A DNA stretch of 6,501 bases. It comes from Chloroflexota bacterium. GTDB lineage: Bacteria; Chloroflexota; UBA5177; JANWHV01. A program made the position numbers and the translations under genes. Below the pieces are notes generated by a model. It was given only the letters and a program-made list of their open reading frames with translations, was not told where the DNA came from and ran no database searches. The stretch is from the NCBI GenBank assembly GCA_025450375.1, contig JANWHO010000050.1, positions 1-6,501 on the forward strand. The letters are read 5' to 3'. Within the stretch, counting starts at the first letter, position 1. Each line of letters opens with the position of its first letter. Positions 1 through 6,468 of this stretch are shown here, piece by piece.

Positions 1-118
1 GACCGGTAAACCGCTCCACGACCGACCAGGGCACATCGAGTGCTATGTCCTCCCGTACCGCCAGCTCCAATGCCTGGTCGTTCCAGCGCGTAAACGAACC
101 ATACTCGTTGCCTGCCAT
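1..118 (-). CDS. N-terminal fragment of a cytoplasmic protein, possibly a peptidase (runs off the window)
   Basis: Only the first 39 codons are visible; the gene continues beyond base 1. The ATG at 118-116 is preceded by a textbook Shine-Dalgarno AAGGAGG (bases 130-124) with a 5-base spacer, which makes the start secure. The protein begins MAGNEYGSFTRWNDQALELA and continues with an acidic helix and the segment DVPWSVVERFTG. There is no signal peptide. Codons are G/C-rich at the third position like the neighbours. The gene starts 19 bases after the stop of the small upstream gene, so it is probably the last visible member of the same leftward operon. The 'D-x-PW-x-x-VERF' stretch resembles the N-termini I associate with M28-type (PA-domain) aminopeptidases, which would suit a peptide-uptake operon. 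That is a weak recollection on 39 residues, so the product is left open. Confidence 0.7.
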   Translation of the reverse strand, partial: MAGNEYGSFTRWNDQALELAVREDIALDVPWSVVERFTG

Positions 119-137
119 CGGTTCCTCCTTACTCTTC

Positions 138-351
138 TTAACCAATCTCCAGGTATGCGTGATCATCATGCATGGTGAGCCGCGTGCCGTAGGGAGCGGA
201 CAGCCGCTCCAGCGTCTCCAGGACGCGCGCCGCCTCCGTCCCCACGGCGCGCTGGGGGACGCCTCGTTCGTCCAGCAGCAAGGGGCTGACCCGGCGTTTC
301 AATCATCACGTCACCGGCCAGGCTTACCCTGGCCGCGCGGTCCCCGTGCAT
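138..351 (-). CDS. Small unrecognised protein of about 70 aa, frame broken by a one-base shift
   Basis: Two overlapping reading frames make one coherent small gene. Frame A starts at ATG 351-349, has a strong Shine-Dalgarno AGGAGG (365-360, spacer 8), and reads MHGDRAARVSLAGDVMIETP. After a C4 run (GGGG at 282-285 on the plus strand) the coding signal moves to frame B, which reads PLLLDERGVPQRAVGTEAA and ends in DDHAYLEIG at the TAA at 140-138. Frame B is closed just upstream by a TGA and has no good start of its own. Removing one C joins the two frames into exactly 70 codons with G/C-rich third positions throughout. Without the shift, frame A continues into an Arg/Gly/Ala-rich tail typical of out-of-frame GC-rich DNA and stops near 166. 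An upstream in-frame ATG at 375 lacks a ribosome site. No family is recognised, and there is no membrane segment or signal peptide. It could be a sequencing indel, a recent pseudogene, or a +1 frameshift site. Confidence 0.6.
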
Positions 352-378
352 GCGGGCTTCCTCCTCTCCTGCCATGGT

Positions 379-1278
379 TTAGTGAGTGCGCGGGTCAAGC
401 AGATCCCGCAGGCCATCACCGAGCATGTTGTAGGCAAGCACGACCACGCTGATCGCCAGGCCCGGCAACAACGCCAGATTCTGGTCCATGAAGATGTAGC
501 CCTGCGCGTCCTTGAGCATGTTGCCCCAGGACGCGGTGGGAGGCTGAATCCCCAGTCCCAGGTAGCTAATCGCGCTTTCGGTCAGAATGGCGTTGGCGAT
601 CCCCAGGGTGGCGGAGACGATCACCGCCGCATACATTTGTGGCAGAATGTGCCGGACGAGGATACGCCAGCGAGGGATGCCGATCGCGTAGGCCGCCTCC
701 ACGAAGTCGCGCGCCTTCCATTGCAGCGTCTCCCCGTAGACCACGCGTGTCACCGGCATCCAGGACGAGGCGCCGATCACCACCGCGATGGTGACCGGAT
801 CCTTGCTGGTCACCACGGTCAGCGCCACCAGCACGAAGAAAAAGCTCGGGATGGCCATCATCGTGTCGGTCAGCCGCATCAATACCACGTCGACCCAGCC
901 GCCCAGGAAGGCTGCCGTGCTCCCGATCAGCACGCCAAAGATGATCAGGAAGACCATGGAGACGAAGCCGACGATCAGGGTGACCTGCCCGCCGGCCAAC
1001 ATGCGGCTTAACTCGTCGCGGCCCAGGTCATCCACCCCAAGCGGGTGACTGGAGCTGAAACCGGCCAACGTATTCAGCGGATCCACGTTGGTGGGCGAGA
1101 GCGTCCATACCAGCGGCCCGGCAAAGACCACCAGGTGGATCAGCACCAGAAAGCCAAGACAGGCGAGCGCGAGCTTATGACGGAATAGCCGCCAGGTACG
1201 CCGCGTTACGGCGCGCGGCTCGCCATTGGCGACATCTGATGCCGTCTCATTGAACTCGGGGAGCTCGACACGCCGCAC
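379..1278 (-). CDS. Peptide-type ABC transporter permease, DppC/OppC family
   Basis: This is an inner-membrane permease subunit of a dipeptide/oligopeptide-class (nickel/peptide family) ABC importer, expected to pair with the DppB-like protein encoded just upstream. At 299 aa it has the usual family length. The N-terminal about 35 residues are cytoplasmic, followed by a first membrane helix (about 36-58). A periplasmic segment then carries the conserved HPLGVDDLGRDELSR motif (78-92). Five further hydrophobic segments lie near 100-125, 140-158, 162-180, 216-234 and 267-287. The cytoplasmic EAA loop, the ATPase-docking element, is at 194-214 (EAAYAIG, then ILPQ). The TESAISYLGLG stretch (233-243) is also typical. 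The start is GTG at 1278-1276 with AAGGA at 1291-1287 (spacer 8). It lies 25 bases after the preceding permease stop. Peptide specificity is inferred from family and neighbours; nickel or other small solutes are possible. Confidence 0.95.
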   Translation of the reverse strand: MRRVELPEFNETASDVANGEPRAVTRRTWRLFRHKLALACLGFLVLIHLVVFAGPLVWTLSPTNVDPLNTLAGFSSSHPLGVDDLGRDELSRMLAGGQVTLIVGFVSMVFLIIFGVLIGSTAAFLGGWVDVVLMRLTDTMMAIPSFFFVLVALTVVTSKDPVTIAVVIGASSWMPVTRVVYGETLQWKARDFVEAAYAIGIPRWRILVRHILPQMYAAVIVSATLGIANAILTESAISYLGLGIQPPTASWGNMLKDAQGYIFMDQNLALLPGLAISVVVLAYNMLGDGLRDLLDPRTH

Positions 1279-1303
1279 GCTCTCTGTCCTTCTTCCGTTT
1301 ACC

Positions 1304-2248
1304 TTAGCTGACCCGAATGCGGGGGTCGATCACCGAGTAGAGCACGTCAACCGCCAGGTTGACCAGGACCACCGCCAGGGCTATGACCACCGTGATCCCC
1401 ATCACCATCGGGTAATCACGGCTACTGGCGGCCTCGAACATCAATTGACCCATGCCCGGCCACCCAAATACGGTTTCGGTGATCACCGCGCCGCCAAGGA
1501 GACGAGGTACCAAGACCCCTACGGTGGAGAGCACGGGGAGCAAGGCATTGCGCAAAACATGGACGTACGCGATCCGCAAACGTTTGAGTCCCTTGGCTCG
1601 CGCCGTGCGTACGTAGTCCTGGTTCAGCGCCTCGATCATGGAGGCACGGGCAAAGCGGATGATATTGGGCAAGGTAGTGAGGGCCAGCACCAGGACTGGC
1701 ATAACCGCGTGTTGCGCGCGATCGCCCAGGTCGAAGCCGGCCCCGCTGGACATGCCGGACGCGGGGAGCCAGTGGAGATCCACCGAGAAGAAGAGGATCA
1801 GCAGAATGGCGAACCAGAATACCGGCACCGAGAGGCCGGCCACGCTGAGCAACCCTACCAGATAGTCCAGGACGCCGCCGCGCCGCATGGCCGAGGTCAC
1901 TCCCAGCACGATTCCCACCACGACCGAGATAAGCAGGGTGAGGATGGCCAGCTCCGCCGTATTGGGCAGGCGCTGCCCGATCACCGTGCCCACCGGCAGG
2001 CTGCTGGTGAGCGAGGTGCCCAGATCCCCGTGCACCGCTCCGCCAAGCCAGGAGAGGTAGCGGACGGGCACCGGCTGATTCAACCCCAGTCGGACGATCA
2101 GCGCCTGCCGCTCCGCCTGGGTCATGTCGGGCCGCATGATCGAGCCTGGACCGCCCGGCGCCGTGTTGACGAGAAAGAACACGATGATCGTGACCAGCAG
2201 CACGGTCAGCGCGCCCTGGGCCAGACGGCGGACCACAAAGTTGAGCAT
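1304..2248 (-). CDS. Peptide-type ABC transporter permease, DppB/OppB family
   Basis: This is the first of the two inner-membrane permeases of a peptide-class ABC importer, with the normal 314-aa length. The N-terminal membrane helix (about 9-29) is followed by the family signature APGGP (30-34). The external region carries LGLNQPVPVRY (54-64) and GDLGTS (74-79). Hydrophobic segments lie near 99-120, 132-155, 178-196, 240-258 and 283-303. The EAA-like cytoplasmic loop spans 211-238 (DYVRTARAKGL, then NALLP). FGWPGMG (261-267) and the C-terminal DPRIR (308-312) are strongly conserved in DppB/OppB/NikB proteins. The ATG at 2248-2246 has AAGGA at 2259-2255 with a 6-base spacer. The gene lies 38 bases after the binding-protein stop and 25 bases before the DppC-like start, so the genes are very likely co-transcribed and the two permeases form a heterodimer. 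The substrate cannot be read from the permease itself. Confidence 0.95.
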   Translation of the reverse strand: MLNFVVRRLAQGALTVLLVTIIVFFLVNTAPGGPGSIMRPDMTQAERQALIVRLGLNQPVPVRYLSWLGGAVHGDLGTSLTSSLPVGTVIGQRLPNTAELAILTLLISVVVGIVLGVTSAMRRGGVLDYLVGLLSVAGLSVPVFWFAILLILFFSVDLHWLPASGMSSGAGFDLGDRAQHAVMPVLVLALTTLPNIIRFARASMIEALNQDYVRTARAKGLKRLRIAYVHVLRNALLPVLSTVGVLVPRLLGGAVITETVFGWPGMGQLMFEAASSRDYPMVMGITVVIALAVVLVNLAVDVLYSVIDPRIRVS

Positions 2249-2286
2249 CAGTGTTCCTTGCTCCTACACGGCGCCGGATAAACAGC

Positions 2287-3930
2287 CTAGTGGGACATCC
2301 ACCACTGGTCTACGTAGTTCATGGCGTCGCGCAGCCCTAGGCTCGGCAGGCCGTGCAACTGGGCGGTGCGCACGTCAATCTCCTTGGGGAACCACAGGAA
2401 AATATAGGGCAGCGACTCCGACATATACTGCTGCACTTTGTTGTAGGCAGCCCGCCGCGCGGCTGGTTTCGCGGTCTCGGCCCCGGCCAGAAGCAATTGA
2501 TCGAGATGCGCGTCCCGATAGCCCGGTTCGTTTTCCTCCGTATTGGCCGCCGCGGAGCTGAAGAAGGGCGAGACATCAGGATCATCGGGATAGACCCACC
2601 AATTCACCACCGCCTGATAGCTCTTCTGCACGAAGTCTTTCTGAATGCTGGCGTTCCATTCCATGACATTCAGCTTCACGTCGATGCCCACGTTCTTCAG
2701 ATAGGATTGCACCAGTTCGGCGATGGGCACCAGATACCCCTTCTGGCCGGCGTCCAGCACGAAGCTGAACGTCTGCCCGTTCTTGCGCAGGATACCGTCC
2801 GAACCGGGCTTCCAACCGGCCTGGGCCAGGAGGGCGCGGGCCTTGGCCGGGCTAAAGGCGTTCTGGTTGATGTTGGGGTTGTAGTAGTAGCTGAGGGCGG
2901 GAGAGATCGCGGAGTTGGCCACCGTGGCATAGCCCCTGGTGACAGCGGTGATCATCGCCTTGCGATCCAGCGCGTATTCGACGGCCTGGCGCACCCTTAC
3001 GTCTGTAAAGAGCGAATTCTTCTGATTGAGGGCGATCCAGAAAAACTGCGGCACGTATTGCGCGCTCAAGGCCAGGTTGGAGGCGCCCTTGAGGCGGGTG
3101 GCCGCCGCGTTGGCGTCGACGGTCATCAGGTTGATTTCGCCACTCAGTACTTGCGCGATCTGCGCGTTGGGATCGGGAAGCACCTTGAAGGTCAGGCTAT
3201 CCAGGTGCGGCCTTCCCGCCCAGTAGTGAGGATTGGCAACCAGAGTCACGCTCTGGTCGGGTACGTAGGTGCCCATCTCGAATGGACCGGTGCCGACTGG
3301 GTGATTTTTGTTGAAGGAGGTGAGCTTGAACGGATCCTGACCGCTAAAGATATGCTTGGGCAGGATTCCCGCGTTGTACCCCAGATAGGCGGGCAGGGCG
3401 GCAAACGGATGGTTCAAATGGAAGACCACCGTGTAGGTATCCACCACCTGGACGTTCGACACGGCCAGGAAGTACGAGGATCCGGAGGCCGCCAGTGATT
3501 TGACCAACACAATGTTGTTAAATGTGTAGGCAACATCATCGGCGGTGAAGGGGGTGCCGTCCTGCCAGGTGACGCCATGGCGCAAATGGAACGTCCAGGC
3601 CAGCCCATCCGAGGATGCCTGCCAGCGGGTCGCCAGATCCGGCTGCGGCAGGCCGCCCACACCCGGCTTGGTCAGCCCATCGAAGAGTACTCGGTCGGGG
3701 AACACCGATTCTATGCCGACCCCGGGAAACCAGGGATTGAACGTGGGGTCTCCCACGATCGGCATGGTGACCGTTCCCCCATTCTGGATTGCCGGTCTGC
3801 TTGCGTGTGCGTTACCGCCCAGGCTGGTGGCGGCGCTGCCGAACACCAGAAGCGGAGTCAACAGCAGTCCCGCCAAATGCCGCCGGCGGCCACGTTGGAC
3901 AGCGGGGGCCGCGTGCGTGGTTTGTCTCAC
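2287..3930 (-). CDS. Peptide ABC transporter substrate-binding protein, SBP family 5 (DppA/OppA-like)
   Basis: This is the extracytoplasmic solute receptor that would deliver peptides to the adjacent permeases. Family-5 hallmarks are clear (numbering from GTG 3930): DGLAWTFHLRHGVTWQDG and FTADDV (about 108-133), HPVGTGPF (210-217) followed by the ANPHYW segment, and DVRVRQAVEYALDR (310-323). The length is 547 aa, normal for the family. A basic start (GRRRH) followed by a hydrophobic core and an AHA cleavage site near residue 43 is a secretion signal. Arg-Arg-His-Leu could also serve the Tat route. No lipobox cysteine is seen. I prefer GTG 3930-3928 because AGGGAGG lies at 3945-3939 with an 8-base spacer. 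The longer form from ATG 3951 (554 aa) overlaps the dipeptidase stop as ATGA but has a poor ribosome site. Specificity for short peptides is inferred from family and neighbours. Confidence 0.93.
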   Translation of the reverse strand: MRQTTHAAPAVQRGRRRHLAGLLLTPLLVFGSAATSLGGNAHASRPAIQNGGTVTMPIVGDPTFNPWFPGVGIESVFPDRVLFDGLTKPGVGGLPQPDLATRWQASSDGLAWTFHLRHGVTWQDGTPFTADDVAYTFNNIVLVKSLAASGSSYFLAVSNVQVVDTYTVVFHLNHPFAALPAYLGYNAGILPKHIFSGQDPFKLTSFNKNHPVGTGPFEMGTYVPDQSVTLVANPHYWAGRPHLDSLTFKVLPDPNAQIAQVLSGEINLMTVDANAAATRLKGASNLALSAQYVPQFFWIALNQKNSLFTDVRVRQAVEYALDRKAMITAVTRGYATVANSAISPALSYYYNPNINQNAFSPAKARALLAQAGWKPGSDGILRKNGQTFSFVLDAGQKGYLVPIAELVQSYLKNVGIDVKLNVMEWNASIQKDFVQKSYQAVVNWWVYPDDPDVSPFFSSAAANTEENEPGYRDAHLDQLLLAGAETAKPAARRAAYNKVQQYMSESLPYIFLWFPKEIDVRTAQLHGLPSLGLRDAMNYVDQWWMSH

Positions 3931-3951
3931 CGATCCATCCTCCCTAATCAT
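3931..3951 (-). promoter_or_regulatory. Ribosome-binding site deciding the binding-protein start
   Basis: On the minus strand AGGGAGG (3945-3939) stands 8 bases before GTG 3930. The alternative ATG at 3951-3949 overlaps the dipeptidase TGA (3950-3948) and has only a weak purine stretch upstream. The Shine-Dalgarno therefore favours GTG, although translational coupling from the ATGA overlap remains possible. Confidence 0.6.
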
Positions 3952-5162
3952 CGAACCCAGGTTGCCTGCAAGACGCGCAGGACATTGAGACCGAGTACCT
4001 TGGCGATATCCTCCCGGCTATAGCCATGACTGACCAGCCAGCGCGTAACGTTGGGGAACACTTCCGCCGGATTCTCCACGCCGCGCACGTAGGGCACCTC
4101 CTCGAAGCGCGGTCCGGCATGACTGGCCGAGATGGAGAGCTGTTGAGCAAAGGCATGGTGAATGCCGACATGGTCGCCAAACATGGTATCCGGGCCAAAG
4201 GCCACATGATCAATGCCCACCAGGTTGGCTGTGTATTCAAAATGCTCCATGAAGGACTCTATGGAATGGTCGCGATGCTTCTCGGTGAGCGTCGTATGCG
4301 GGGCCGCCTCGATGCCGATGACCCCGCCCCTCTCAGCGCATGCCTTGAGCACCCAATCGGGCTTCATTCGATTGGTATCCCAGAGGGCGCGCGCTCCCAC
4401 ATGGGTGATGAAGATAGGCTTCTCACTCACCTCGATCGTGTCGTAGGATGTCTGATCGCCGGAATGCGAGACATCGAGCGTCATCCCCAGTTTGTTCGCG
4501 CGCCGTACTACCTGGCGGCCAAACTGGGTAAGGCCGGCATCCTTTGCCTCACGCAGACCCGAGCCCAGGCTGTTGGCCTCGGAGTACGCGATGCCCATGC
4601 AGCGGATCCCCAGCCCATACAGCACGTCCACGCGGTCGATTTCATTCTCGATCGGGGTAGCTGCCTCGAGCGAGGGAACCAGGGCGATCTTGCCCTCGCG
4701 CTTAGCCCGGTGGAGATCGGCGATCGTTTCGGCGCGGAACACCATCTCCTGGTGGGCAATATCGCTATAGCGGATCCCGATGTCATGAATGATGTCGGTC
4801 CACTTCCAGCCGGCGTTGGAGGTAATCAGCGCCGTGCCGTCCATAAAGTTATCAAAAATGACATCCAGCCCCGAGACACTCAAGCCTTCAAAGCCGGTCC
4901 ACTGGCGGCCCTGGCGGTTGTAGTCAAAGATTTCCGCCGCGTTCTCGGGTGTGACGAATGGATGATCGTGCAGCGAGATGATAGTGTGCTCGGCCAGGAG
5001 CGCCTGGACTTCTCGTTCCTGTGCCTCCGTCACGGGCACCACATACGGCTCCACGCGGCCCACTTCCCTGGCCAGGTGGAAGGGCCGGTAATCCACGACG
5101 GGCTCCAGATACTGGAAGGAGCGGTAGCCGGTATAGTTTTTGGATCGGTTCACCTGGATCAT
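3948..5162 (-). CDS. Peptidase M19 / renal-dipeptidase-family metallohydrolase with altered metal motif
   Basis: This is a 404-aa cytoplasmic protein without signal peptide, matching the membrane (renal) dipeptidase family M19, zinc enzymes that hydrolyse dipeptides, often with D-residues. Landmarks: SLHDHPF (64-69) at the first metal site; E166 in PSLEAATP, likely the bridging glutamate; GIRCMGIAYSEAN (185-197); H233 in LDVSHSGDQT; H254 in ITHVGARAL; R265 with a following GGVIGI (279-284); GIDHVAFGPD (316-325); and the C-terminal GVENPAEVFPNV (361-372) and GLNVLRVL (391-398). The family normally has H-x-D at the first site, but here the reading is H65-D66-H67, so the usual Asp ligand is replaced by His. 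The final GSDFDG is changed to GPDTMFG. The N-terminal about 55 residues are longer than in typical bacterial members. ATG 5162 has AAGGAGG at 5173-5167, spacer 4. It is the first gene of the leftward operon. The fold assignment is firm; dipeptidase activity is inferred. Confidence 0.88.
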   Translation of the reverse strand: MIQVNRSKNYTGYRSFQYLEPVVDYRPFHLAREVGRVEPYVVPVTEAQEREVQALLAEHTIISLHDHPFVTPENAAEIFDYNRQGRQWTGFEGLSVSGLDVIFDNFMDGTALITSNAGWKWTDIIHDIGIRYSDIAHQEMVFRAETIADLHRAKREGKIALVPSLEAATPIENEIDRVDVLYGLGIRCMGIAYSEANSLGSGLREAKDAGLTQFGRQVVRRANKLGMTLDVSHSGDQTSYDTIEVSEKPIFITHVGARALWDTNRMKPDWVLKACAERGGVIGIEAAPHTTLTEKHRDHSIESFMEHFEYTANLVGIDHVAFGPDTMFGDHVGIHHAFAQQLSISASHAGPRFEEVPYVRGVENPAEVFPNVTRWLVSHGYSREDIAKVLGLNVLRVLQATWVR

Positions 5163-5221
5163 CTGGCCTCCTTACAAGGCATGCGCGGCCGACTGCTCTG
5201 TGTTCAGGCTCAACGAGTGGC

Positions 5222-5250
5222 ATTATCCCCCTTTATTTTGACGAATACTT
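5222..5250 (-). promoter_or_regulatory. Possible promoter for the leftward peptide operon
   Basis: On the minus strand GATAAT (5227-5222) matches five of six -10 consensus bases and sits 59 bases upstream of the dipeptidase ATG. The -35 position (about 5250-5245, AAGTAT) is poor, which would fit a promoter that needs an activator. The -10 falls inside one copy of the GCATTAT repeat. This is a tentative call. Confidence 0.3.
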
Positions 5251-5266
5251 GCACGTAGACTAGCAT
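5238..5266 (+). promoter_or_regulatory. Sigma70-like promoter for the regulator gene
   Basis: The -35 element TTGACG (5238-5243) matches five of six consensus bases. A 17-base spacer leads to the -10 element TAGCAT (5261-5266), four of six. Transcription would start near 5273, giving a leader of about 92 bases before the ATG at 5365. It lies in the A/T-rich part of the intergenic region. A second possible -10, TACTAT at 5334-5339, has no suitable -35 element. Confidence 0.55.
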
Positions 5267-5287
5267 GGACGCATTATTTCTGCAAGT
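5247..5287. repeat. Perfect 7-base inverted repeat flanking the -10 region (candidate operator)
   Basis: ACTTGCA at 5247-5253 and its exact reverse complement TGCAAGT at 5281-5287 have centres 34 bases apart, a little over three helical turns. They bracket the proposed -10 element and start site of the regulator promoter. The spacing would put both half-sites on roughly the same face of the helix, as expected for a regulator that wraps DNA. No binding evidence exists, and a 7-base match in 200 bases can arise by chance. Confidence 0.35.
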
Positions 5288-5364
5288 TCCCCGCGTATTC
5301 ACGACTTTCTGGCACTCATGGGGCGAACCGCCGTACTATTGGCCCTGAAACGGGAAAGAACGGG

Positions 5365-6468
5365 ATGAAACAGGATCGAGCGCGGTCTGATCCGGTGCCC
5401 CTGGGCAGAGACGGGATCCGCGCCGCGCCGGAGGGTCGAGACGCCCAATCCGCCACCCGTTCGGTCATGACTCCCCAGAGCTTCGAGCCACTCGACCAGC
5501 TTGACCTGGAGATCGCGGCCGCCCTGCAGATCCAGGCTCGGGCCACCTGGCGTCAGATCGCGGTGGCGGTGGGGAGCAACGAGCATACAGTGCGCCGCCG
5601 GGGGAAGCGGCTGCTCGATTCCGGCATTGTCCGGACCACCGTGATCATGGATTCCATTCTGATCGAGGTGCGAGGGCTGCTGCAATTCACCTGCGGACCC
5701 GTGCATGCACTGGCGGTCGGGAGGGCGCTAGCCAAACGCGGCGATGTGCGTTTCGTGGCCTTGGTGACCGGCCCGTTCGATGTGGTGGCCGAGATCCTGG
5801 CTCCCACCAGCCGTGATCTGGCGCGCGTGATCCTGGAGGAGTTGCCCGCTATTCCCGGGATCAGCGGCACTACCACGGAAACCGTGCTCCGCACCTTCAA
5901 GACCTCGTACGACTGGAGCCGCGAGATTCTGGGCGAGCGCGCGGCCAGCCTGGACCAGCCGCCGTTTACCGATGTGAAGGTGGATCCCGCCTCCCTTGAT
6001 GGGATAGATCGGCGGCTCGTCGACCGGCTGCGCGTGGATGGGCGGACCAGTATCGCCGACCTGGCGTCCAGTTGCGGTGTGACCGAATCGCTGGCCCGCC
6101 GCCGCCTCGAACACCTGCTTTCCCGATCCGGCGTACGCCCCATCGCCCTGGTGGATCCTCACGTGCTCGGCTATGACGTGGAACTCTTGCTGTGGTTGCG
6201 TGTCGATCTTGCCTGTCTTGGACAGGTCGCCGCGGCGCTGGCCGCCCGGCGCGAGGTGCGGTATATCTCGGCCACCAGCGGCTATCGCGATCTTGTGTGC
6301 GAGGTAATCCTGCGCCACCAGAGCGATGCCTATGACTTCTTTACCACGGTCTTGGCGACCCTTCCCGGCATCCGCCAGGTTGATACCGCATCCGAACTGG
6401 TGACCTTGAAGCGGGCTTACTTCCAGGTCGTCGGATCCGGCGCCGGCCTGGAGTCGGCAGACGGCTGA
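5365..6468 (+). CDS. Double-length Lrp/AsnC-family transcriptional regulator (two tandem modules)
   Basis: This is a 367-aa DNA-binding regulator containing two complete Lrp/AsnC units, where the classical protein is about 150-165 aa. Module 1 has an AsnC-type winged helix-turn-helix at about 43-90 (LDQLDLEIAAALQ, then NEHTVRRRGKRLLDSG) and a RAM effector/oligomerisation domain at about 104-181 with VTGPFDVVAEI. Module 2 repeats the plan: helix-turn-helix at about 211-257 (LDGIDRRLVDRL, DGRTSIADLA, ESLARRRLEHLL) and RAM at about 272-352 with TSGYRDLVCEV. Such proteins usually sense amino acids and control nearby amino-acid or peptide genes. Here the divergent peptide-uptake operon is the obvious candidate target, and autoregulation is likely. 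The first 34 residues are charged and outside the domain. A start at ATG 5467 is also possible, since neither start has a strong Shine-Dalgarno (CGGGAAAGAACGGG precedes ATG 5365). Confidence 0.9.
   Translation: MKQDRARSDPVPLGRDGIRAAPEGRDAQSATRSVMTPQSFEPLDQLDLEIAAALQIQARATWRQIAVAVGSNEHTVRRRGKRLLDSGIVRTTVIMDSILIEVRGLLQFTCGPVHALAVGRALAKRGDVRFVALVTGPFDVVAEILAPTSRDLARVILEELPAIPGISGTTTETVLRTFKTSYDWSREILGERAASLDQPPFTDVKVDPASLDGIDRRLVDRLRVDGRTSIADLASSCGVTESLARRRLEHLLSRSGVRPIALVDPHVLGYDVELLLWLRVDLACLGQVAAALAARREVRYISATSGYRDLVCEVILRHQSDAYDFFTTVLATLPGIRQVDTASELVTLKRAYFQVVGSGAGLESADG

Larger units (their letters stand above)
5220..5277 (+). repeat. GCATTAT direct repeat, 51 bases apart
   Basis: GCATTAT occurs at 5220-5226 and again at 5271-5277, 51 bases (close to five helical turns) apart. 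One copy overlaps the putative minus-strand -10 element and the other overlaps the predicted start of the plus-strand transcript. The sequence could be a helically phased binding site, but the repeat is short. Confidence 0.3.
5163..5364. promoter_or_regulatory. Divergent control region between the peptide operon and the Lrp-type regulator
   Basis: These 202 bases separate two head-to-head genes and are visibly more A/T-rich in the middle (about 5221-5300) than the flanking coding DNA. They hold candidate promoters in both directions, a perfect 7-base inverted repeat and a 7-base direct repeat, listed separately. I see no open reading frame with coding character and no RNA gene. The layout is the usual one for an Lrp-family regulator controlling itself and a divergent metabolic operon; that control is inferred. 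Confidence 0.7.

Noticed and set aside
2269..2276. CGGCGCCG palindrome between the binding-protein stop and the first permease gene, considered as a terminator or attenuator
   Set aside because: It is a loopless 8-base palindrome without a following T-run, and the gap is only 38 bases with a good ribosome site. It does not support termination.
1226..2281. Plus-strand open frame of 351 codons opposite the DppB-like gene
   Set aside because: The translation is rich in His, Gln, Arg and Asp without domain structure, as expected of the antisense strand of a hydrophobic membrane protein gene.
2353..3498. Long plus-strand open frame (381 codons) opposite the binding-protein gene
   Set aside because: It is antisense to a well-supported SBP family-5 gene. 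Its His/Arg/Gly/Val-rich composition is typical of complementary frames in GC-rich DNA, and no domain is recognisable.
4026..5258. Plus-strand open frame of 410 codons opposite the M19-family gene
   Set aside because: The minus-strand protein matches M19 motifs throughout. This frame lacks any recognisable motif or ribosome site and is a shadow of GC-rich codon use.
5334..5339. TACTAT as the -10 element of the regulator promoter
   Set aside because: No acceptable -35 element lies 16-18 bases upstream, and the TTGACG/TAGCAT pair is a better match.
5553..6318. Minus-strand open frames inside the regulator gene
   Set aside because: They are Ser/Arg- or Gly/His-rich antisense frames opposite a clear Lrp/AsnC protein, with no motif or start signal.
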